Shown: one piece after another, positions 30,362-37,897 of the stretch
How the letters are laid out: each line of letters starts with the position of its first letter
Position numbering within the stretch: position 1 is the stretch's first letter
Origin: Planctomycetota bacterium
GTDB lineage: Bacteria > Planctomycetota > Planctomycetia > Planctomycetales > Planctomycetaceae
Reading direction: 5' to 3'
DNA: 58,931 bases
NCBI GenBank assembly: GCA_014584345.1
Contig: JACTNB010000015.1
Location: 1 to 58,931 of the forward strand
Made by a program: the position numbers and the translations under genes
The notes under the pieces: generated by a model
The model's database searches: none
What the model was told of the DNA's origin: nothing
Seen by the model: only the letters and a program-made list of their open reading frames with translations

Positions 30362-32233
30362 TCAGCGGGACACTTCGATCAGCCCCGTCTCGCGGGCCTG
30401 GGGAATGGGATCCTCGAACGGCAGGGCCTGCAGAAACTCCACGAGATCGGCCAATTCACCGGGAGACAAGTGGCTCGTTTTTCCATGGCGATCCTCCCGG
30501 TTTCGCTTGGTCAGCACGTCCAGGAGGGAGTTGGCGCTTCCATCATGCAAATACGGGGCCGTGCGATAAATACCCAACAGAGTGGGGGTATCGTAGGTTG
30601 GTCCCATCAATTCCGTGGGATCGTCCTTTCCGGTTCCCACATCGTGCATCAGGAATTTTCCCTGGGTCGGTTGCGAGTCGGTATAGAACGCTCCGGAATG
30701 ACAGGTTGCGCAGCGGGTTTCGGCGGAGTGAAAAATCTGTTGTCCCCGGCGTGCCGCCTGGCTCAAGCCATTTTTGGCAAACGGGCTGAGCGTGAATTGA
30801 TGGGTATTGCTGTAGGCGGCCAACGCGTCGAGTTCAGGGGAAAGCCCGTGATTGGGAGGGCCGAGTGCTTCGTGGACGCGACCTCGGATCAGCCCGCGTC
30901 CCTGCATGAGAGGCCCTCGGACGGTCAATTCAAAATCCTGCACTTCGTCCCGATCGGCCGACCAGTGAATCGGGTGAGTCCAGGCCATGCCCGCCAAGGA
31001 CTGTGTGTTGCGAAGTCCCTCGGGATTGTGCCAGGTTCGTCCGTCCGGCTGGCCATCGGGATGACAACTGGCGCAGGAAATCCACAAACGGGAAGACATT
31101 GGCTGATGTGCGGTGTAGAACAAGCGTTTGCCGAGCAGAATTTCCTCGCTCAAGGGATTTTCGGTAACGGGAATGTCAGCAAGTTTTCGGAGAGTCGCGG
31201 CATCGTAGCGTGCGACCTGGAAATCGAGGGCATTGTAAACGAAAAAGTGTTTGCCATCGGGGCTGAAGCGGACGGCACGCGGGTTGTGGCTCAGATTCAG
31301 CGAGGCGCGGTAGGTGACTTCGCGATAATTGTCGTCCAGCACATTGCATACAAACATGTCATTGGTGCCCGCAAACACAACGAGCAGGGTGTTGCCGTCC
31401 GGTGAGATGGCGGTGTCCCAGGGATTGCAGGTGACACGGGCTCCCACGAAGGAGTCGAGCGGAATCCGGCTGCGGGGGGACTCCGTTTCGAGCGTGTCGG
31501 TGGTGATGACCGACAACAGCGGGAAAATGGAACCTGCCCCATGGGCCACGCTGATGCGCGAACGAATGTGGGGGAGATAGGCTTTCGGCCTCTGGGGATG
31601 CAGCGTGACCTGCCGGCAGAGATTATCGTGGGATTTGCCGGGCCATTGACGCTGGATGGTTCCGGTTGCCGTCTCGATACAGGAAAGATTTCCGGTGTAA
31701 TATCCCGTTGTGAAAAGTTGCGTACCGTCGGCGGTGATCGCCAGACCGCGCAGAAAGGGTTCGACTTCAATTTCACGGAGAATCTGGAAGTTGCTGGTAT
31801 CGATTTCCGCCACGCGACCGGGGAAATCGAGCGTGACGAACAGACGCGTGCCTGCACGGTTGGAAACAACTCCGTAAGGTTCGTCAAAGACGGGGGTTTT
31901 GCCGATTACGGTCCCCTGTTCCGCATCCAGGAACAGTACGGTGTCGTCATCGTACACCGCGGTGGCAAGGCGATAGCTGTTTCCCAGAAAAGAGAGCCCC
32001 TCGGGGTGCCGGCCCACGGGAATTTCGTGGAGTTTCTGGTCATTCCGCAGATCGATGATGGTGACGGTTCCGCTGTCGCGGTTTGAGCAGGCAAGATACC
32101 TTCCGTCACGGGAAAGATCGAGCAATCCATTTGCCTCACTGGCGGCAGCGGCATGCCAGGCGATTACGAACAGCGACACGACGCAGAGTGGACAGGCAAG
32201 ATGCCTCGATCGACGGACAAACGGAACTCCCAT
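30362..32233 (-). CDS. secreted beta-propeller plus di-heme cytochrome c protein
   Basis: 623 residues from ATG 32233, chosen over GTG 32260 because GGAAGGGA lies upstream and a signal peptide follows (to about AWHAAAA). The first 330 residues are a YncE-like seven-bladed propeller (IDLRNDQKLHEIPVGRHPEG and similar blades). Two c-type heme sites follow: CASCH (about 386) and CATCH (about 507), in a MauG/cytochrome c peroxidase-like arrangement with a conserved distal-side AYLHDG segment. It probably performs periplasmic electron transfer or oxidation. A TlpA-like gene follows immediately. Confidence 0.85.
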   Translation of the reverse strand: MGVPFVRRSRHLACPLCVVSLFVIAWHAAAASEANGLLDLSRDGRYLACSNRDSGTVTIIDLRNDQKLHEIPVGRHPEGLSFLGNSYRLATAVYDDDTVLFLDAEQGTVIGKTPVFDEPYGVVSNRAGTRLFVTLDFPGRVAEIDTSNFQILREIEVEPFLRGLAITADGTQLFTTGYYTGNLSCIETATGTIQRQWPGKSHDNLCRQVTLHPQRPKAYLPHIRSRISVAHGAGSIFPLLSVITTDTLETESPRSRIPLDSFVGARVTCNPWDTAISPDGNTLLVVFAGTNDMFVCNVLDDNYREVTYRASLNLSHNPRAVRFSPDGKHFFVYNALDFQVARYDAATLRKLADIPVTENPLSEEILLGKRLFYTAHQPMSSRLWISCASCHPDGQPDGRTWHNPEGLRNTQSLAGMAWTHPIHWSADRDEVQDFELTVRGPLMQGRGLIRGRVHEALGPPNHGLSPELDALAAYSNTHQFTLSPFAKNGLSQAARRGQQIFHSAETRCATCHSGAFYTDSQPTQGKFLMHDVGTGKDDPTELMGPTYDTPTLLGIYRTAPYLHDGSANSLLDVLTKRNREDRHGKTSHLSPGELADLVEFLQALPFEDPIPQARETGLIEVSR

Positions 32234-32321
32234 AACGATCCCTTCCGATAAGAGGAGCACCAGGCGCGCGGCGTGGTACTGGCGAGGAAATAAAGCGGGG
32301 AGATAGCAATGAATCCAGCGA

Positions 32322-32357
32322 AAAAACCTCGCATTCCGGCGAGGGAATACGAGGTTT
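32322..32357 (-). terminator. Rho-independent terminator after the thioredoxin-fold-like gene
   Basis: Arms at 32322-32336 and 32343-32357 form a 15-base stem with one G-U pair and a 6-base loop. Read on the minus strand the hairpin runs into a U-tract (A-run at 32320-32325). It ends the upstream secreted-protein transcript before the cytochrome gene. Confidence 0.8.
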
Positions 32358-32396
32358 TCGCCATTCTCGCGGAAAACCGGATGGTTTCCGGGGTGA

Positions 32397-32957
32397 TCAA
32401 TTCAGGATCTTTTTGGTATCGCCGACGATCTGGGAAATTTTCTGCTTGTTCAGGTCGTCAAACTTCACGACGTGATTGACCTTCACTTCGCCCTTCACCC
32501 ACATCATCACGGTGACTTCAGCTTCCTTGGCGATTTTGTAGCTCGCAGGGCCGGCGGCACCTTCGTAGTTGGTCAGCGGGGTGTACTCGAGACCGGCATC
32601 CTTGGCCACTTTCTTCAGCTTTTCGGCGGAGGCATCAGTGTCGTCGGTCAGGTGAACGACGAAGGCGGCCATTTTCTGGCTCTGGTTGGCGCCGACGGTC
32701 TTGTCGATTTCCGCGATCAGGCTTGCCACTTCGGGAGTGATGTCACGGGTGAAAATGTTGACAACTGGGCGAGCCCCATATTTGCAACGGTAGCACAGGG
32801 ATTTGCCAGCACTGGGACCGGTGCAATCGTTGACATTATAGGCGGGAGTGCTTTCTCCAACCTGCAGTCCCGACTTCACGGAATCCGGGGCAGCCGCATA
32901 GCTGACCGCTCCAGCCGCGACCAACAGCATCGCAACAGCAAAAGTTTTCTTCAGCAT
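32397..32957 (-). CDS. secreted thioredoxin-fold-like protein, function unknown
   Basis: 186 residues from ATG 32957, which has GGGAGAG upstream; the longer frame to 33083 lacks a site. A cleavable signal peptide ends at VSYAAA. The mature protein has three cysteines: NDCTGP, then LCYRCKYG, before RPVVNIFTRDI. The beta-strand-rich pattern PVVNIFTR...FVVHLTDD...VTVMMWVKGEV suggests a thioredoxin/redoxin-like fold with CYRC as a possible redox pair. No exact family is recognised. It has its own terminator and sits upstream of the cytochrome/TlpA pair. Confidence 0.65.
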   Translation of the reverse strand: MLKKTFAVAMLLVAAGAVSYAAAPDSVKSGLQVGESTPAYNVNDCTGPSAGKSLCYRCKYGARPVVNIFTRDITPEVASLIAEIDKTVGANQSQKMAAFVVHLTDDTDASAEKLKKVAKDAGLEYTPLTNYEGAAGPASYKIAKEAEVTVMMWVKGEVKVNHVVKFDDLNKQKISQIVGDTKKILN

Positions 32958-33477
32958 CGTGTTCTCTCCCTTTCGGACTAAATAATTAACCTGCGTATCA
33001 GGCGAGACACAGGGGTAACGCTCCATCAGTAAGACGTTGATTTTATCCTGTGCGGCCTCGAATGGCAAACAACACCCTGCCATCGCGGCACATTCCTGAG
33101 TACGTGACGAGCGTATTTTCGCCTGTCAAGCCGCCGTTGCCTGTGAACTATTTCACAAGGATTCGGATTCTGGGAAATTCGATTGATTTCCGGATTGCCC
33201 GCACCCTGCTCCGGGCGGGGACGGTATGAGACCCGACGTGTTGCGTAACATGTTACGATTGTGCGGGTTGTCGCGATAACCGCGATAACTCAGATTGTGC
33301 CAAGGGGGAGTTCGCAATCGTGCGGGAAGAATACAGGAATTCCGAACATTCAGGCGGGAGAGTGAATTTCTCAGTTGCAAGCAGCGGTGTTGCGGCTTTA
33401 GATGGGAAGGGTAACAAGAATCGGCGGAGAGCCGTTCTGGATGAGTGATTGACTGAAGTATGGGAGAAACCTGATTC
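32958..33477. other. divergent intergenic region with small palindromes
   Basis: 520 bases between divergent genes, no gene seen. It contains the 12-base palindrome GTAACATGTTAC (33245-33256), two adjacent copies of CGCGATAAC (33272-33289), and TGTGAA-CTAT-TTCACA near 33144. These could be regulator sites for the oxidoreductase gene. Confidence 0.4.
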
Positions 33478-34533
33478 GTGTCCAAGAATATTCGCCTCGG
33501 ATTCGTGGGGGCCGGTCAAAACACCCGGCGGAAACATCTGCCGGGATTTCAACAGCTTGCCGGCGTGGAACTGGCAGGCGTCTGCAATGCGCGGGACGAG
33601 AGTACGCAGCGTGTCGCGCGCGAATTTGGAATTTCGCAGACCTATGGGACTTGGCAGGATCTGGTGGCCGATGAGCGAATTGATGCGGTCGTGATTGGCA
33701 CCTGGCCCAACCTGCATTGCGAGGTGACCTGTGCAGCCCTGGCGGCAGGCAAGCATGTGTTGACGGAAGCGCGCATGGCGCGCGATCTTGTGGAAGCGCG
33801 CCAAATGCTCGCTGCCCAGGCGGCGCATCCGGAACTGACGGCGATGGTGGTTCCCAGCCCGTTTGGCCTGCAGCACGGCGCGTACCTGCGTTCCATTATC
33901 GATCACGGGTTTCTGGGCGATCTGCGCGAGGTGGTTGTCCTGGGGGCGAACGATGCCTTTTGGGACTGCTCCCAGTTTCTGCATCCCCGGCAGTGCCAGC
34001 AGGTCAGCGGGCTGAATGTGCTTTCGTTGGGTAACCTGCATGAAACCGTTTCCCGCTGGATTCCCGCAACCACGCAAGTGTTCGCGCAGTCGCGCATCTT
34101 CGAGCCGAATCGTCCGTTAGAAGATCTGGCGATACAGGGGCAAGTGACGGTGCCCGACAGCTTGCAGGTGCTGACCCACCTCGCGGGGGGAGCGCAAGGC
34201 CTGTATCATTTCAGCGGGATTGCCTTGTTTGGCCCCGGGTTGCAGATTCATCTGTATGGCTCGGAAGGGACCATTAAAGTGCAGTTTGATCCGCGAGATG
34301 ACAGCCGTGAACTCGTGTTGACGGGCCGTCATGGCGATGCGGAACTCCGCCCCTTGAAACTGCCCGAGGAACGTCTGGGCGGCTGGCGCGTGGAGGCCGA
34401 TTTCATCGACGCAATTCGTGGCGAGAAACAGGTGACCCTGAACAGTTTCGAAACCGCCTGTGAGTACATGGAATTCACCCAGGCCGTGCACGAGAGCAGC
34501 AAACGTAACGCGGCGGTATCGCTTCCGTTGTAG
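33478..34533 (+). CDS. Gfo/Idh/MocA-family oxidoreductase
   Basis: 351 residues from GTG 33478. An N-terminal Rossmann fold opens with IRLGFVGAGQNTRRKH, followed by VDAVVIGTWPNLHCEV and the family's C-terminal alpha/beta domain. These enzymes reduce or oxidise sugars or related polyols with NAD(P). The usual EKP motif at the end of the nucleotide domain is replaced by TEARMA, so the catalytic Lys is missing at that place and the activity may differ. The 2-hydroxyacid dehydrogenase gene follows 115 bases later on the same strand. Confidence 0.87.
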   Translation: MSKNIRLGFVGAGQNTRRKHLPGFQQLAGVELAGVCNARDESTQRVAREFGISQTYGTWQDLVADERIDAVVIGTWPNLHCEVTCAALAAGKHVLTEARMARDLVEARQMLAAQAAHPELTAMVVPSPFGLQHGAYLRSIIDHGFLGDLREVVVLGANDAFWDCSQFLHPRQCQQVSGLNVLSLGNLHETVSRWIPATTQVFAQSRIFEPNRPLEDLAIQGQVTVPDSLQVLTHLAGGAQGLYHFSGIALFGPGLQIHLYGSEGTIKVQFDPRDDSRELVLTGRHGDAELRPLKLPEERLGGWRVEADFIDAIRGEKQVTLNSFETACEYMEFTQAVHESSKRNAAVSLPL

Positions 34534-34648
34534 GGGAGGTCGTCGGGTTTTGTGACGGGATTGCTGGAGGATTGCGAAATTTCTCGCGGGATCCACAATA
34601 GGGGTTATTATCCTGGCCCCAATTCCGTTTTCCGCAGGGAGATGCGAT

Positions 34649-35644
34649 ATGTCCGACAAGCCGCTGGTGGTGGTGACCGACTTCATTCCGGAACCTCTTG
34701 ATATCGAACGTGCTGTTCTGGGAGACGCGGCGGACGTGATCGCGCTGGAGGCAACCGCGGAATCCGAATTGCGGGAGATCGCTGGGCGCGCGAATGCGAT
34801 CATGATGTATCACTCCCTGTCCATCACCGCGACAACACTGGAGTTGATGCACGCCTGCCGACTGATTGTGCGTTGTGGCGTGGGGATCGATAATGTCGAT
34901 CATGCCCACGCCCGCCGACTGGGAATTACAGTGGCGAACGTGCCGGATTACGGAACGGAAGAAGTCGCCGATTCAGCCATGGCGTTTACGTTGTCACTGA
35001 CGCGGGGGACGCATGTATTGAATAGTCGCCTCAGGCGAAGCTCGGGAGCGTGGTCGTATTCCCAGGTGGTTCCCCTGCAGCGATTGCGGGGGCGTGTCTT
35101 TGCAATTATCGGGTTGGGGCGGATCGGCACGGCGACGGCATTGCGTGCCCGGGCGCATGGATTCGATGTGGTGTTTTACGATCCCTATCAGCCCCAAGGG
35201 ATGGATAAGGCGCTCGGGATTCGGCGCGCGGAAACGCTGGCCGAACTGGTCGAACAAGCCTATGTCCTGAGTCTGCACTGCCCCTTGACCGAGGAAACTC
35301 AGCACATCCTCGACGAGCCGCTGCTGCGCAAGATGCCCCCGGGGGGATATCTCGTGAATACCGCGCGTGGTGGCCTGGTTTGCCCGGACGTGGTGCTGAA
35401 ACTGATCGCCTGCGGCCATCTGGCGGGAGCAGGCCTGGATGTGTTGCCCCAGGAACCACCCGCTGCGACCGAGCCGTTGCTGCAGGCTTGGCGCGATCCG
35501 GCACACCCGGCACACGACCGTTTGCTGATCAATCCGCACGCGGCATTCTACAGCGAACAGGGATTGCTCGATATGCGGGTGAAGGGGAGCCAGAATTGTC
35601 TCCGCGTATTGCGGGGCGAGTCCGCGGTGAATGTGGTGAACTGA
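34649..35644 (+). CDS. NAD-dependent 2-hydroxyacid dehydrogenase (CtBP-like)
   Basis: 331 residues. The substrate-domain RCGVGIDNVD carries the catalytic Arg region, GLGRIG binds NAD, and LLINPHAAFYSEQ carries the catalytic His. The fold and size match D-isomer 2-hydroxyacid dehydrogenases, closest in pattern to C-terminal-binding-protein-like members rather than to SerA, since no ACT domain is present. It probably reduces a 2-keto acid in the cytosol. Together with the Gfo/Idh/MocA gene upstream it may form a small sugar-acid pathway; the substrate is not shown. Confidence 0.88.
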   Translation: MSDKPLVVVTDFIPEPLDIERAVLGDAADVIALEATAESELREIAGRANAIMMYHSLSITATTLELMHACRLIVRCGVGIDNVDHAHARRLGITVANVPDYGTEEVADSAMAFTLSLTRGTHVLNSRLRRSSGAWSYSQVVPLQRLRGRVFAIIGLGRIGTATALRARAHGFDVVFYDPYQPQGMDKALGIRRAETLAELVEQAYVLSLHCPLTEETQHILDEPLLRKMPPGGYLVNTARGGLVCPDVVLKLIACGHLAGAGLDVLPQEPPAATEPLLQAWRDPAHPAHDRLLINPHAAFYSEQGLLDMRVKGSQNCLRVLRGESAVNVVN

Positions 35645-36225
35645 ACTCGGGTCGAAAAGAGTGGGCAGGCCAGTCCCGAGAGACAAACGCTGTTCCCGGA
35701 GGGCTTCTCCTAGGCATTCCAGGGGCGACGAGTCGGCGGCGCGCGGGATCCTTTCCTGGCTCAAGGGTTACATCGCGGCCCGAGGCGATTCTGATCTCGC
35801 GTGCGATCAGGATTGCCTTGCGAAGAATCGCAATCGAAACGCTTCGCGCGGTAAGGGGGCGCAATGGACTTCAGGGTTTCTCGTACCGGGGAACGCGTCG
35901 CCCGGCGTTTGCTTCTTGATCTGCCGGTTATCATCTGTGAAAACCCTGAACTCAACTGGAGCAAGCTTAACGATTAGGAAAAAACTGCCACGTAGGAGGA
36001 AGGAATCGACTGTTTCGCAGGGAACAGATTTTTATTTCTCATTCTCCATAAATCTGGCGTCGATCTTGTAAACCAGGCAGGGGCTGCGCGACGACCGCAG
36101 CGGTGCGATCGGGCGGCCTTGATGGGAGTCAGTGAGGTTTTTCCCTGAATTGTTCCAAGGGTGAGTCACGGACCTGCTCGATTCGCGTGTCCGCTTCGAG
36201 GGATTGAAGCTCAAAGAGTTGTGCT
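35645..36225 (+). other. long intergenic region before the outer-membrane protein gene
   Basis: 581 bases. Apart from one candidate small frame at 35864-35977, no gene or clear terminator is seen. An AT-rich run at about 36029-36050 (tttttatttctcattctcc) may mark the promoter of the alginate-export-like gene, leaving a leader of about 170 bases. Confidence 0.35.
35864..35977 (+). CDS. candidate 37-residue peptide
   Basis: ATG 35864 has AAGGGGG upstream at short spacing and opens 37 codons to TAG. The product is basic at the start (RVSRTGERVARRLL) with a short hydrophobic stretch and an acidic end. No family is known, and a frame of this length can occur by chance. Confidence 0.25.
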   Translation: MDFRVSRTGERVARRLLLDLPVIICENPELNWSKLND

Positions 36226-37788
36226 ATGAATTCGAAGAACGTGTTGCTCGCCTTGTTCATGGGGGCGGCGTGCCTGACGTTGCCCAAGCATGAGGTTCAG
36301 GCCTCCGAAATTGTGCAGGCCCACGAGGAAACCCAGAGCGCCGGACCAATGGTTTCGCTGGTGAAAAACGAATCGTGTGGCGACGACTGTCAGGATTCGT
36401 GCGTGGTGGATTCTTGTGTTGAGGGGTGTTGTCCCGATGAATTATTCTGCGACGTGGACAAACCCTTCCTGCGCGAACTCGATTCCCTGACATTCGGCAA
36501 GTGCGACTGGAAGGGGACCGCCGGGTTGGAGTTGCGTTATCGTTACCTGCATGAAACGAATCGTTTGCGTCCTCCGGGGCCCGGGCTCAGCAGCTATGAT
36601 CAGTGGCGGTTTATGCCTTATGCGTCGATCACGTACCGGGACACGATAACCGGTTATGTCGAAGCAATCGACGCTGCCACGTTCGGGGAGGACATGCCGC
36701 TTCTGCCGATCGATGAAAATCGCACGGACCTGCTGCAATATTATGTGGATGTCAAGGTGGCGGAACTGTCCGAGGGGAATGTGAATTTCCGTTATGGACG
36801 CCAAACCCTGAACTACGGCGACCAGCACGTGATTTCGCCCCTCGCTTGGGCCAATACGATGAGGAATTTCGAGGGGTTCAGGTCGTATTACAAGGGGGGG
36901 GAATGGGATATCGATGCCTTTGCCGTGCAACCGGTCAACGGAGCGGCACGGGGGACGGTGTTCAAGACGCAGTCGTTCGATACGCCCGATCAGAGTGAAT
37001 GGGTGAGTGGTGTGTATGCGACCTATCGTGGGCTGGAGCAGGGGACACTCGATCTGTTCTGGATCTGGGATGTGGAGAACGAACCCGTTTCCAATCGACA
37101 GGATGGGGATCGCCACTCGTTCGGAGCCCGTTATTACGATTCCAAGGCGATCAAGAATTGCTGCGACGAGGTCGAACGGACATGGGCCTACGATCTTCAG
37201 GGGGCCATTCAGATTGGCAACGATATGTTCAATGGGACCGCGGTTCCCAGCCCGAGCTTGAATGTTTATTCCGGGTTCTTCAATGCTCAACTCAGCCATA
37301 CCTGGAATAAGCCACGCATGAAGCCCCAGGTCTTCGCGTTGTATTACATGGGGACCGGCGACAAGGATCCGACCGACAGCCGCAACACCACATACTTCTC
37401 GCTGTACCCCCTGGGGCATGCCTACTGGGGGATTCTGGACAACTTCAGTGGTGAGAACCTGGTCGATTATTCCATGGGATCGAAGTTAAATCCCAGCGAA
37501 AAACTGACACTGACAGGCCAATTCCATTGGTTCGATAAGCACCGCAGGGAAGACTTCATCTACAACATCGGCGGCGTGCCGCAGGGACCACGTTCGACCG
37601 ATCCGGGAGGGACGAACGACGTCCACATCGGCAACGAACTGGACCTGATTGCCACCTACAAGGTTAACAAAAACCTGACGCTTGAAACCGGGTATTCCTG
37701 GTTCTGGTATGGGGGTGCTGTCACGAATACCGCGCTGTCACGCGACGACGCCAGACAGTTCTATTTCCTGGCGAACTACAAATTCTGA
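36226..37788 (+). CDS. alginate-export-like outer-membrane beta-barrel with Cys-rich N-terminus
   Basis: 520 residues. A signal peptide ends near VQASE. The mature N-terminus holds a cysteine cluster (Cys51, 55, 59, 64, 68, 69, 75 and 93). From about residue 95 the sequence alternates beta-strands (GLELRYRYLHE; NVNFRYGRQTLNYGDQ; YKVNKNLTLETGYSWF) and ends FYFLANYKF, with the C-terminal Phe of outer-membrane barrels. It matches the alginate-export/AlgE-like porin group. The barrel probably passes a saccharide or other solute; the substrate is unknown. The Cys cluster is not normal for porins. Confidence 0.82.
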   Translation: MNSKNVLLALFMGAACLTLPKHEVQASEIVQAHEETQSAGPMVSLVKNESCGDDCQDSCVVDSCVEGCCPDELFCDVDKPFLRELDSLTFGKCDWKGTAGLELRYRYLHETNRLRPPGPGLSSYDQWRFMPYASITYRDTITGYVEAIDAATFGEDMPLLPIDENRTDLLQYYVDVKVAELSEGNVNFRYGRQTLNYGDQHVISPLAWANTMRNFEGFRSYYKGGEWDIDAFAVQPVNGAARGTVFKTQSFDTPDQSEWVSGVYATYRGLEQGTLDLFWIWDVENEPVSNRQDGDRHSFGARYYDSKAIKNCCDEVERTWAYDLQGAIQIGNDMFNGTAVPSPSLNVYSGFFNAQLSHTWNKPRMKPQVFALYYMGTGDKDPTDSRNTTYFSLYPLGHAYWGILDNFSGENLVDYSMGSKLNPSEKLTLTGQFHWFDKHRREDFIYNIGGVPQGPRSTDPGGTNDVHIGNELDLIATYKVNKNLTLETGYSWFWYGGAVTNTALSRDDARQFYFLANYKF

Positions 37789-37811
37789 ATGGAATCGACA
37801 CACGATAGCCC

Positions 37812-37843
37812 GCGGGAAAGCCGACCGGACTTCCCGCATTTAT
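37812..37843 (+). terminator. probable terminator after the porin gene
   Basis: GCGGGAA (37812-37818) pairs with TTCCCGC (37831-37837), followed by the AT-rich tail ATTTATT. It lies 24 bases after the stop. The 7-base stem and imperfect U-run make it moderate. Confidence 0.5.
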
Positions 37844-37897
37844 TGTTGGTGCCGATTATCACCCCGCGGATACGAGCAGGCGACGTGCGGAGGCCGA

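Noticed and set aside
33272..33289. CRISPR-like repeat
   Set aside because: Only two adjacent 9-base copies with no spacers.
35380..36071. Two overlapping plus-strand frames of 136-179 codons after the dehydrogenase gene
   Set aside because: They overlap the dehydrogenase 3' end or lack ribosome sites, and their products are Arg/Ser-rich with no domain.
36442..37419. 325-codon minus-strand frame opposite the porin gene
   Set aside because: The plus-strand frame has a signal peptide, beta-strand pattern and terminal Phe; the minus frame has none of these.
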